NCBI RefSeq assembly: GCF_036785885.1
Contig: NC_092317.1
Span: forward strand, 2,730,501 to 2,794,500
Length of the DNA stretch: 64,000 nucleotides
Direction: 5' to 3'
From: Coffea arabica
Lineage: Eukaryota > Streptophyta > Magnoliopsida > Gentianales > Rubiaceae
The translations under genes were made by a program, and so were the position numbers. Within the stretch, counting starts at the first letter, position 1, and every line of letters begins with the position of its first letter. Under the pieces are notes generated by a model. It saw nothing but the letters and a program-made list of their open reading frames with translations. It did no database searches and had not been told where the DNA came from. Shown one piece after another: positions 50,801-62,040 of this stretch.

Positions 50801-51440
50801 CTCTTCTTTGTATCTCATGCACCTTTTTATTTTTCTTTATGGAATCCCCAGTGTCCCATCCTCGATTGAGTAGAATCATAACTTGAGACAAGCAACGAAT
50901 CAAAGTCTAGGCATATAAACATGTTGGAGGCGCGAGTACTACGTACTAACTCTGGAGGGAGATTCGGCAGTCGAAGTTTCGGTGCCAAAATTCTAGTAAT
51001 ACATTATAATATGACTAGGAAGAAAATAGGAAAGCAACAAATTAAGAGCCTAACCGAATTAATTAATAAGACTAAACTAGTTGATAAATGGTAATCCATT
51101 TTTAAAGAATACATACATACATGCAGATATTTTTCTCTTTCTTTTTGTTTTCCCTTGTTTGCGAGTGTGTGTATATATGTATATCCCAAAGCTTTCACCA
51201 CCCTGCTGGTCAATTAGGCAAAGCACATGGCTTGTTCCATTTTAAACATGTCCAACGGTGGGGATTAGTTTCCTGCAAATCATGAAATAGCGGATACCCT
51301 TAGGATCTTTTCCATATCCACCTTTGAGTTTTGCCGGCCTTTCCTTGTGTTTTAGGTAGCAAACATTTCCCTACCATTGTTTCTCATGTGACCGACCACT
51401 CAGTTTGCTTGACCTGGCATTGCTTCTTCCAAAAGTGCAC
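47882..51440. other. Intergenic with MITE fragments; promoter region of the first Aux/IAA gene
   Basis: Sequence at 49699-49800 (GGGATAATTTCACAAACCTC followed by ACCCTCTAAGTTTAAAAA) looks like one end of a MITE whose partner end I could not find. Near 48225-48390, GCATGTTTGAATAAC and ATCTCTCATCCGAATAC are poor inverted copies, another decayed MITE. No open frame here resembles a known protein. Confidence 0.4.
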
Positions 51441-51447
51441 TATAAAA
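51441..51447 (+). promoter_or_regulatory. TATA box of the IAA5/19-like gene
   Basis: TATAAAA in CACTATAAAACC, 94 bp before the first in-frame ATG. This predicts a leader of roughly 60-65 nt. Confidence 0.65.
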
Positions 51448-51540
51448 CCTAACTATCTGTTTAATATATTGCTTAAAAACCGAGAACTACAATTGTCACT
51501 CATATCTGCGCAAAAACCCTTCTCAAACATTAATAGCAAG

Positions 51541-53711
51541 ATGGGAATATCTTCGACGTTACAAGAGATGGCGAAAGACGGTCTTGGACTTGAAATTACC
51601 GAGCTCAGGTTAGGGCTTCCAGGAGGTGGCTTGGATCAAGTGATGCTGAAAACTGGCAAGAAAAGGGTGTTTTCCGAGATTGAAGAGGATCATCATCAGA
51701 ATGGGAAGAGATCGAATGAAGCTAAGTCTGAAATAATACCAAAAAATCAAGTGGTGGGATGGCCTCCAGTTTGCTCCCACCGGAGGAAGATTAGCTTTAA
51801 TGGCCAGGAATCAACAAAACTGTACGTCAAAGTTAGCATGGATGGAGCCCCTTTTCTCCGCAAAATTGATTTGGCTGCTCAGAAATGCTATTCTGACCTT
51901 CAGCTGAATCTTGAAAGGCTTTTCGGTTGTTACGGTATTGGTAAGTAGTCATCTTATCCAACTCTGGCTAATTCCATTTAGCATGAAACTTAATTAGTTC
52001 ACTAACTAAGCTTTGAATGGAGTTATTATAGAAGCTAATTAATTAATCACTTATTTTGTCGCCCTTCGCCATGCAAATTCCTAACTTAATTTAGATAAAG
52101 TATGACTAAATCCTTGCAGACATTCACATGTTGTTGCTACAAACTCCTAGTGCTTGACTTTGGCAGCTAATTCCCTTAGTTTATGCTCATGACCTTCATA
52201 ATAAGCAAAACTAATCTAGTGGAACTCAATGTGGGACTGTTTTTTTGGTTTCCCTTCAAGTTTCACCTTATTTACCACATAGAAGGAATCAATGTTTCAA
52301 TATTTCGTTTATCTTCCTAGACATACGTTTTGCCTAATTCTTCTATTGTATCACATGTTATTCTGGGACAAAGACATAATTCACCATGGTTTATTGTCGG
52401 AACTAGGTGTCCATATGCTGCTATAGTTTTGGAAGTTGGGTTATTACAAGGATTACAATTTGAAATAAAATGTCCTAAAAGAAAGGGCTAAAGAACTCCT
52501 GATGCATGATGTAAAACAGTACTAAAAGTACAAGATAGTAAAGTACCAAGTGAAAAAAAAAAAAAAGCCTAGAAAGAACTTATTTCATACTGAGAAAAAC
52601 AAATTCAGCTGTCCTTATGATCTCATTTGATATGTTGATTGTTGACAGGAGAGGCGTTGAACGATGCGGACAGTTCAGAATACGTTCCCATATATGAGGA
52701 CAAGGACGGGGACTGGATGCTCTTGGGTGATGTTCCCTGGACGTAAGTCTCAATTTTACCTCGTTTCCACCAATACATTTGACAAAATACGCATACGAAA
52801 ATGCAATGTCGCAAATTTTCTTCTCTAGTTTGTGTGGAGGGGCCAAAAAAAAAAAGAAGAAGAAGAAGAATGCTGTAAGAAAAAGATGTTCTTTGCAAGA
52901 ATTTAATTTAAACGCCTATTTTCACTGTCAGACAATAAATATAACAAAGCCATGCATTTCAAGTTAATTTGTGATGATATTTGAATCGATCTGAGAAGGG
53001 AAATTTTCATATTTTAACAGAAAAAGAAATACTGTGTTATTATGGGTTTTGGCAACAACACCAGTCTTTTTCACTTAATACAGTATATATCGCCGACAGG
53101 CTCGATTTTTCCGCTAGTTTGCATCTCTCCATGACATAATTGTCCTTGAGGACAGATCCCCATCCAACATGATTTAGTGCATGCAAAGCCCTAGGAAAGA
53201 TCTAGCCAGAATTAGTACTAGCAGATCTCATGCGTGTGCAGCAAAACTATGAAGATTTTGAACATGTTGATAGAACCGAAAACACCCCCCCCCCACAAAA
53301 AAAAAAAAAAAACCATATTCCTTTAATAGTTCTTTTCCTTTTTGTTTTCCCCTAATCTTAAGTTTTAGAAATTGAATCAATTCGTGGCACGAAGGACGTT
53401 AGTTCTTTACTTGTTAATTCATGTGTCAGGCTCAGGCGAAATTTGATAAAATGAACTTACATGCTAAGTTGTTTCTTTTTATGTGTCTAAATGTTCATTA
53501 GAACGTGAAAAATCTAATCTAATCTAATCTAATCGCGATTAGAGTCGAAAAGATCTTATAATGCTAAAAAGCATCTTGTTTCTTTTTAAAATTAATTTGC
53601 AGGATGTTCATTGAATCATGTAAAAGGCTGAGGATCATGAAGAGGACGGATGCAAAAGGCATTGGGATTCATCCAAAGAGCACTTTGAAAGGAACCTCAC
53701 GAGATGGATGA
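51541..53711 (+). CDS. Aux/IAA auxin-response repressor, IAA5/IAA6/IAA19-like
   Basis: Nuclear repressor that binds ARF transcription factors and is degraded by SCF-TIR1 when auxin is present. Three exons (51541-51940, 52649-52742, 53603-53711) give 200 aa. Domain I is [13 protein letters not shown] (EAR motif LxLxL at 22-26). Domain II is the degron VGWPPV at 72-77. The PB1 domain has [17 protein letters not shown] (95-111, invariant Lys 97) and the acidic motif [16 protein letters not shown] (from 149), then [16 protein letters not shown] with a basic nuclear signal. All four domains are intact. Domains I to III share exon 1, so an intron between I and II, present in the neighbouring paralogue, is lacking. 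Met 10 (51568) aligns better with the usual family start and would give 191 aa. Confidence 0.93.
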
Positions 53712-54868
53712 TACATATATGCAATTTCTTCCTCACGCTTAGTACTGAGAAGTACTTGAGACTGAATTCGGTGTACCCACTATGACTTATCTTTCCACAT
53801 AATTACCTGTCTGAAACAGTAGTATTTTAACTTTGATTGGATGGGATGGATGAGTTTCCTTCCCTAGATGTCCCAAATTTATGTAAGTTGACAATTCCTT
53901 TGCCTTTTTATATGTAGCATTTGCTCAAATTGACGATCGATTTGTCATATTTGGATTTTGTGTAATGAACAACATATTGTGTTCCTTAATACATTTTTGG
54001 CTCATGTATATATATCAGTTGCTTGCTAGGCACATCAGTTTTGTTATAGTAGAAGTTTTTTTTTTTTTTAAATTTGCTAGCGAAAAGATAAAAAGAGAGA
54101 GCTCAATTTTTTTAAAAATTTGCGATGCACATGAATTTTTTTTGGTTGGTTGGTAATAAAAAAAGATGATCATTATGATGATTTTTTTCGCCTATAATAA
54201 GCGATGATTATCGCTAATAAACCGATTAGTGACGATATGATCCTCGTTTGTGGCTCGGAAAAAGTCTATATAGCCACAAACTGCTAATTGGTCTAGAATA
54301 AATATGGTTCAAACTAGACAGAAGATTAATAAATTGGATTGTTTTCGCAATTTCAGTTTAGAAGATTATACCCTTTGATTTCTATTGGCATGTGAATTCT
54401 AAATACCGAGTAACTAGACATTTAGAGACATTTAGTATATACACTTGAATTGTTGTTCCAGACATATTCACATGGACATAGCCATATTCACATGAACTCC
54501 AGGTACAGAACCTCCTTCTGCTGCTGCTGCATAAATATATATATATATATATGTTCTGGGCAGTTGCTTCAATCACATATTTTAACTACCTAAAACTACT
54601 AGCATCACGGTACCCGGACAGAATGAATGAAGTCTGACAAGGCTGTGTAAATTTATAATCCTAGTGAACAGTATTTGTCGTCGATTACTATGATTGAATT
54701 GAAATCTTAAGTCATCCTCAATTTTGAAGTCATATTAAGGTCATATCTTTATTAACATGTGATTTTGATAATTGTTGTCGACGAGTAAGCCACGTCCACA
54801 CAATTTATTTGGCTTCGAGTTTGACCGTGTCTTTGTGATCAAATTAAATTAACCCTTTAAATCACTTA
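53712..54868. other. Intergenic between the Aux/IAA genes, left part
   Basis: Includes the 3' UTR of the first Aux/IAA gene and an AT microsatellite at about 54534-54551. No gene was recognised. Confidence 0.4.
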
Positions 54869-55127
54869 GGCTCCGTTTGATAACACTGAATCTGAATTCT
54901 GAATTCTAAATTCTGAATACTGAAATAATTAATTTGCTGAATTTTAAACATTGAAAAGAGATATATGAATGTCTGAATCTTAATGCTGAATCTATTTATA
55001 CTGTTTGATAAATATTCATAACTTAATGCTTAATAAGCTAAATTGTACAATTTTGCCCTTCTATCTTTTAATCCAAAAAGGAAATAGAACCTATGATTTA
55101 ATTAACTTAAAATTGTTAGGTATGAAA

Positions 55128-55410
55128 ATGACAATGATTGTGAAGAGCAACGCATACAATGACAATGTTTCTTTGTGTGGGAAAAGGGTATGGTTTCATC
55201 ATTTTTGAGAATGGGAAAACGAGTTTTTAATACTCCAAAAGCACGTTCAATTATATTTCTCAATCTTGCATGTGCTTGGTTAAAGCGTTCTTCTTTTGAT
55301 CTTGGACGAGAAGCATTTCGAAAATTAGACAACCAATATCTAATATTTCGATATGGTGTCATAAAGCCACGTGTGTGTGGATAAGCTGCATCACATAAAT
55401 AAAATTTATC
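55128..55410 (-). pseudogene. Harbinger transposase fragment (DDE_4 type nuclease)
   Basis: On the minus strand from 55410 the frame reads DKFYLCDAAYPHTRGFMTPY, then ERFNQAHARLRNIIERAFGV and LKTRFPIL. This is the part of the PIF/Harbinger nuclease around the second catalytic Asp and the conserved R-N-x-I-E-R-x-F-G block with the final Glu. Near 55200 the frame shifts: one frame continues as DETIPFSHTKK, while the homologous sequence (YPFPTQRNIVIVCVALHN) lies in another. N-terminal parts are missing. Confidence 0.85.
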
Positions 55411-55790
55411 TACACAAAAAAAATATATATCAAAATATAAATGTTTGTGGATGAAAATTACTGCAAAAAAATACTATTGTTAAAAAAAAATTTTGAATAG
55501 AGAATATCAGGTTGTTTTGTTTAATTAGATAAGGATTTTGAATAGGGAATATTAGATTGTTTAATTAGATAAAGGTTTTGAATGTAATTAACAAACAGGG
55601 ATATATTTGGTAGATAAGATAAAGTAGTTGAAGTAAATCTCTTGATTCTTATCAAATTAAGCATTCAGCTACGATTCTTGTGCTGAAAAAAATACATACA
55701 AATTCAGCACTACTTAATAAGTTCAGCAGGTGAATTTTTATTTATCAAACACCCACAACATCTGAATGTCTGAATGAATTCAGTTTCAGC

Positions 55791-56535
55791 TAGGGGTGGG
55801 CAAAATTATCCGCTAACCCGAAAACCCGTCATATCCAATCCGATCCGATCTGAAAATTAGGATATCCGATTTTTATTATTTGATCGGGTCAAAAGAGGAT
55901 CGGGTACCCGCTAAGATGCGGGGCGGGTTAGGGTCACATAATTAAAAACCCGCGGGTACCCGATCCGCCCCGCATATATATATTTTTTATTTTATTTTTA
56001 TTTTTATACACACACTATAAAATAATAAGAACTAAATAAGTAATTTTATTGAATAAATTATATTACAAATATGAGAGACTATAGTTTATTTACAAGATTC
56101 ATTTGTAGAGGCCATGATCTTATATTTTATAGAAAAAAGTTTAATTAATGTGGAACATATATATTAAAAAATGTGCTACTTATTTCAAACTTTTATTGAT
56201 TTCGAATTCTTTTAATTTTTTTCCTTTATCTTATATTTTCTTCACATGCTTATTTCTTGGTGGGAAACCTTTTTTAGAAAAAAAATATTTCTTAAATCTT
56301 AGATGAATGTGTAAAATATAAAATTAAATTGGTATAAATTATTTTTTAAAAAATTAAATGATAAATGGGGCGGGGCGGGTACCCGTTGACCCGACCCTAT
56401 CTCAGCGGGTACCCTATTATAGGATACCCGCTGATATGCGGGGCGGGTAAGGGTCAAAAAATGGCTGACCCGCAAGGTGCGGTCGGGTCAGCCAAATGGT
56501 GAATGGGGCGGGTACCCGACCCGCGCCCACCCCTA
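55791..56535. mobile_element. hAT MITE nested inside the Harbinger element
   Basis: The termini TAGGGGTGGGC and GCCCACCCCTA are an 11-bp perfect inverted repeat. GTTTCAGC is duplicated exactly at 55783-55790 and 56536-56543 (8-bp hAT target duplication). Just inside both ends are GC-rich stretches with many GGGTACCCG-type palindromes. The centre is AT-rich and non-coding. Length 745 bp. Confidence 0.9.
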
Positions 56536-56755
56536 GTTTCAGCACTTTTTTATGTTATCAAACAGGCACTTATTCAGGTTCTCTGTATTATTGGTCTCAA
56601 AACTGTTTATGCTAATCCAGTATAGCAGAATTGAATAACAGAATTGAAAACGGGAGTCAATCTTTTATTCAACTTCTTTGACTTTGAAGACCAACTAATA
56701 ATTTTTCGCCCTCCTCGAATTTACGCTTGAAATCTCCAATTTAAACTAAGTTACG

Positions 56756-56978
56756 CTGACTTCCTTCTTGAATTATTATGACTTTTTTTTTTTGGTAAGA
56801 TGGGTTCGATTTCGATCACTATCATGAGTCAGACTATGCTTTCGGGACCATTGGTTATTTATAAATCACACTGACTTCCTTCTTGAATTATTATGACTTT
56901 TTTTGGTATGATGGGTTCGATTTCGATCACTACCACGAGTCAGAGTATGCTCTCAAGACCATTGGTTATTTATAAGGG
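56756..56978. repeat. 115-bp tandem duplication
   Basis: Units start at 56756 and 56871 with CTGACTTCCTTCTTGAATTA and end ACCATTGGTTATTTATAA. They differ in the length of a T run and a few substitutions. Confidence 0.85.
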
Positions 56979-59900
56979 TTCTTGTAGATCATTGATCAAT
57001 ACAACTCTCATATTAACAGTGGGATTCAAATACATAACATTTTACGAACAAGTGACCCGTTCTTATCAATTGAACCAATTTATGTTATCGAATTATCATG
57101 ATCATGCTTATGGTATTTCATACGCATATGACATATTCTTCAACTCTTCGATATTCAAATAAATCTCTAATTTTTTGACTGTGTACTTAAACGTCGATGG
57201 GTGGCTGTATAAAGTGGCAGTGAAGAGAAATTGAAACGCCTCTCATAAAAAGATGACTGCAAAACCGGGCAGGAGCATGTGTAAAACTCATTGAATTGAT
57301 ATAGACGCTTTAATAATATTGCCGAAGAATATAATAAATTACCAAAGATGTTAATCCGCACTATATACAAGTTCACTTATAAAGTAATTTGTTCAGGTCA
57401 ATTAGAATCATGATATGTGTAATCGAAAGGGGCGATCCCCATTCATGTGAAAACGTTGCTTGCTTAATCAAATCTAGCTAATGGCCCAATATGACAAAAC
57501 ATTAAAACGTGCGATATGATCAAGACATTTTCTTGGTGGGAAAAATCCAAAAGACATAATTTTTTATAAAGGGAAAAGTGCTGCTGATTGATTCGTGATT
57601 TCAGTATCGTGTAGAACCAATACCAGTAATACGGATAGAAGACACTTGAGAGACATGTTTGCATGCTGCCATCGAATGACAACGTACGCCTTCATGTGAT
57701 TGGCATCTTCTTATAACAAATTTTGGTGATATTGGAAATCCATTTAAGTGCTTGGTCTGCTCAAATTTACACATGCATGTTGTCACGTCTCAGCGTGAAA
57801 TTAGTTCATCTAGTTAATATTGCTGCTAGAATGTAAAGAAGAGAGAATGTTGGTTAATTTAGTCTAAAATTATGAACTTGATATTTGTATGAACGAGTAA
57901 ATAGCCAGAATGATCACTAAACTATCTAAAGTGGCGCGGTTTGATCACCAGATCGATTTTAATTTTTTTGGTCCAAATGGTCACTCAACTTCTTAAAATG
58001 GACAGTCATTTTCTGTTAAATCAACCAGAAATGACTTACAATCTAGGACTTACATCAAGATGTACGCCATATAATAGTGGACTAGCTAGTAAAATTTCTG
58101 AACTTCTTGTTGTTGCACATATTAATTAGCTATGTAAACTTTTGTTATGTTATTGTAATATTTTCTCTGAGAACAAGCGCTTCATATGGTCCCTAATGTT
58201 CTTCAAAACCAAAATAAAATTTGGTTTTAAAGCCTTTTATTCTGCAAATGTCAATTTTACGAATTTAATGATCTTTGTTCGAGGTCTTTATCTGGCATTG
58301 AAATCATTGGTTGCAAGCCTCGATCCAAAGAGGCCAAGTTTGTTCGTGGTTTTCGTCAACAGTAAACTTTTGTAGCACCTCATATTGATATTGTTAATCA
58401 ATAGTGACATGCATGATGCTTACGTTGATTAGAATTGTCGCCTTTGAATTGGTTTATGTGAATAATTTCTGCCTCTGTTTTTTTTTTTTTCCTGAAACTG
58501 AATGTGTGTTGCACGTTTTGATTTGTACGACAAATTTGATAAGCGTAATTACATAATTTTGAATCTTGAATTAGATGAGATTTTGTAAATTAAAAGTTTT
58601 TACATCTAATTAAAGAGACTTTTACTGGTATGTGTGTTGAAAATCACACGATAAAAAATGGGCTCCATATTTTGAGGATATTTATTTGCTTTTTGAGGAT
58701 AATAAGTTACTTCAAGTAAGGCTTTGTTTGGATTATCATTTTTTTAAAAAAAAAATTATATCTTTCATAAATACATTTTTTAAATATATTTTTACTCCAT
58801 ACGCATATTAAATTATTACAGTGAAATTTTTTTATAAAAATTTCAAAAAATAGCAGTCTAAATAGGCTCTAAAAAGTTTTGTAATCCTTGTACTTTTGAG
58901 CAAGAAAATAGCGCGGAGACCCGGTGGGAAAAGGAAAAGGAAAAGAAAAAGAAAAAGAAAAAATATCGGGGCTGACTAGAAACAACCCAGCGGTAAATTA
59001 TGACGTGTATCAACCTAGGGGCGACGGCAACGAGGAAAGCAGGGGGCGGAAAAATTAAAGCAGCCCACTCGTGTCGGTTGATTCTGGTCCTTAACAGACT
59101 AATAAGTAGATGCGACTCATACTACTGTCAAGGCCCGACAAAGCGACACCGTCACATGCTGGTCTGTGGGCCCATCTTCAATTTGAGGAATTCTTATCAT
59201 ATGGACTTATGGAAAGTTGACTCGTACCTTATAAAACCCGACATCTGGGCCCTACTTTCCGTTTGATCACCTTCTACACACGAGCACATGGCTGTGCTCC
59301 TCTGTAGCACCCTTCAGTCCTCTATTCATGCACTTGCGTGTTCCGGAGGTCTTTCCATTCCGGTTATTGTTTATACAATTCGAGAAACCTCATTGATTAG
59401 GGAGAGACAGCCGGCTAGTTAATTTCCAATAAGTACAAAAAAAATAAAAAGTTCGGAAATTGATTATCATAAATATGGTAGGAGTTGAATTTCATTTAGT
59501 GATCAATAATTGGAATTTTAATGTACCGAAAATTCACTTGCTTAAAATTTTTGAGTTATTGTTGAAAGATCAATTGATTTAATCTTCTTTTTTTTTTTTT
59601 TTCAAAAGCTGATATCTTTGTGTTAATTTTCTTAAATGAGCCAAGCATGCGAATAAGATTAAACTACTTAAGTCGTTAATCAAAAACTTGGATTATACAC
59701 TTGTTCGAGATCTTTCTTTTATTTCTTTTCGATCTATTGATAGTTATATTTATAATTAAAGATGATATTTGTTATACATGTATTGAATAAAAATTCGATG
59801 AATGTATTTACAATCCATGCATCTAATATAAAAAAATAGAGTTAACCCATTCTACATCTCGATGAATGGTTAAAATAAAAGCATGGTTAATAACTAAAAA

Positions 59901-60592
59901 AGCTAATACCATTCCCATTTTCATTTATCAGACAATTTAAAGGACATTTGATACTAAGATCAAGAACAAATCTTGATACTCCCTTCGGAGGTAGGGCGCC
60001 ATTATAGAAAAAGGAAAAGATTGAAACAAAGAAGCCCGCCACTCTTTAGCCGGACCTTTATTTTCTGGCAAGCCGCACCTCAAACCCCCCCCAACACACA
60101 CACACACACACAAACAAAAAACTACTCTTGTACCATCGGATGTTGATCTAGATCACGTAAGTAAAACTTGATGATCCCACATGGACGATGGACAGGGACT
60201 TATAGTGACGGTACATACATGCCCCAGCAACAGGCTATCACAGCTTCCACATAAAAAAAAATTGAAAGAAATAATTAAGAAACTGACCAGGTCGAACCCG
60301 ACATGGACCCAAAATATTGAAAGCACTCAAAATCAAAGCACACGCTTCACATCATTCAGTCACCGATCTACATGGACCAATGAGAACGCCCTGTTAAGAT
60401 ACGTGTCAAATCCTCAATGGTCAGTTCCCGGAACAGCCGTCCGAATTGAATTCCTCCTCCTCCGCTTCATTTTTTATATGCGTACATACACACGGAGGTA
60501 AAAGCCAAACGCGCTTGTAACTCTTTAGTCATCCTTTTGTTTTTGGTTAAGTTGCCCCTCTGCAGCCGGACAAACTACTAGAAGGAAAGAAG
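56979..60592. other. Intergenic; promoter region of the IAA15-like gene
   Basis: No gene was recognised. A MITE-like fragment begins near 57893 (AATGATCACTAAACTATC-type sequence). Possible ARF-binding hexamers TGTCGG occur at 59072-59077 (+), 59135-59140 (-), 59238-59243 (-) and 60298-60303 (-). A TATAAAA lies at about 59230 and a weaker TATATG about 120 bp before the start codon. An AC microsatellite is at about 60095-60115. Confidence 0.35.
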
Positions 60593-62040
60593 ATGTCATC
60601 CGACAAGTCTAAAGTGTCGCCAGAATCCTACTCCTCCGCCATGAATTTTGAGGAAACTGAGCTCAGCTTAGGCTTACCAGGTGGACCTCGAGTCCTGAAT
60701 TGCAGCCGGAAACGGAGTCTTTCAGGAGGTGCTGATCTGAGACTGTGGTGTTCAAGTTCTGGGCAAAATGAAACCTCAGACTCAACAACCATACCTCCAG
60801 CAAAGTAAGCACTAGTACTAGCTAGGCATGCATATACATATATGTATAATTATGTACTAAGCAAGTATATGTTTTGTACAAAATGGCCAAAACAATTTAT
60901 TTGCTTCTTGCAGATGCTTTGAATATTGCTTCTACACATTTCCGCGTTAGATAATCCAATTTATAGATACAAGTTTTTGTATTGATCATATATACCAGAA
61001 GTACTGATGTACCGAATCTTGTCATGCCCCCTCGATCCCCTCCTATACTATTGTACGGCAACCCATGAAATCATAGCTAGCTAAGGTAGGATGTGATTCT
61101 ATTTCTAAACTCTTAATTAATTAAGCAGGGGTTTTGAATTTCAGGGCACAAGTGGTAGGATGGCCACCTGTAAAATCATCGAGGAGGAACATGATGAAGA
61201 GTAGCAAATACGTAAAGGTGGCAGTAGATGGAGCTCCATACCTGAGAAAAGTTGATTTGGAGATGTACAACGGCTACCAGCAGCTTTTAGCCGGTCTGGA
61301 GGGCATGTTTACCTGCCAAACCATATGTAAGCATTTTTTTTATTTTAAATTACTGCATATGTACGTAGACAGCAATCTGTTTTTCTTCAGTGTTGGGTAC
61401 AACCATATGTTCCCGGCCGACCACGGAAAATATGAATTTGTAGCATGATATATGACTGTGTGTATCATCAGGTAATGGTGCGAATCAGAAAAAGCTGATG
61501 GATCCTGCAAATGGTATGCAATATGTGCCAACCTATGAAGACAAGGACGGAGACTGGATGTTAGTTGGAGATGTTCCTTGGAAGTACGTTCGTTCGTTCA
61601 AGAATTGTTTAGTTGTTCCTCAAAATAATTATATATTTTTTTTATTAAAAAAGAAAAACCAGATTTGCTTGATCTCTTTAACTTCGTTTTCCTTTCGGGC
61701 TCGGCAGTAACTTCCGTTTTGTTAATTGATCTGAATTTACAGAATGTTTGTGGAATCGTGCAAGAGATTGAGATTAATGAAAAGCTCGGAGGCAATTGAA
61801 TTGGGTGAGTTGCACAATTTTTTAAGCCCTCTGGTGTTCTTTTCATTTGAATGATTCCAACTTGTTCTCAGAAAAAACTACACACGCATTGAGTCTGATT
61901 TGAGTGGAAATAGTTAATATATATATATAGAAATAAAAAACTGTAGTTGTACTTTATTTGGTTACATTGCTTAACATTTTCTTAATTTTGACGTGCATGC
62001 AGCTACAAGGACGCCTCCAAATTGCTCGAGCACTTGCTGA
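60593..62040 (+). CDS. Aux/IAA auxin-response repressor, IAA15-like
   Basis: Second Aux/IAA repressor, about 6.9 kb downstream of the first and on the same strand. Five exons (60593-60804, 61145-61326, 61472-61583, 61743-61804, 62003-62040) give 201 aa. The EAR motif is LSLGL (24-28) in [11 protein letters not shown] and the TIR1 degron is VGWPPV (75-80). PB1 has [20 protein letters not shown] (from 92) and [17 protein letters not shown], then [20 protein letters not shown]. The tail [11 protein letters not shown] is short and Ser/Cys-rich. The [16 protein letters not shown] and FTCQTIC phrases resemble IAA15 more than IAA14/IAA17. An intron separates domains I and II here, unlike the upstream gene. 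All domains are intact. Confidence 0.92.

Larger units (their letters stand above)
54869..56569 (-). mobile_element. PIF/Harbinger element with transposase remnant
   Basis: Left end GGCTCCGTTTGATAACACTG and right end ATGTTATCAAACAGGCAC are imperfect inverted repeats sharing GTTTGATAACA. TTA flanks both sides (54866-54868 and 56570-56572), the 3-bp target duplication of this superfamily. The element spans 1701 bp, of which 745 bp is a nested hAT MITE. It carries a piece of a Harbinger transposase on the minus strand but too little to be autonomous. Confidence 0.82.

Noticed and set aside
51331-51540. In-frame extension of the first Aux/IAA gene to an upstream ATG
   Set aside because: It would place the TATA box inside the coding region and add about 70 residues not found in the family.
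59000-59266. 88-codon open frame upstream of the IAA15-like gene
   Set aside because: No similarity to a known protein, and it sits in what is likely promoter sequence.
60181-60501. 106-codon open frame just before the IAA15-like gene
   Set aside because: No family resemblance and no splice path into the Aux/IAA exon. Probably leader or promoter.
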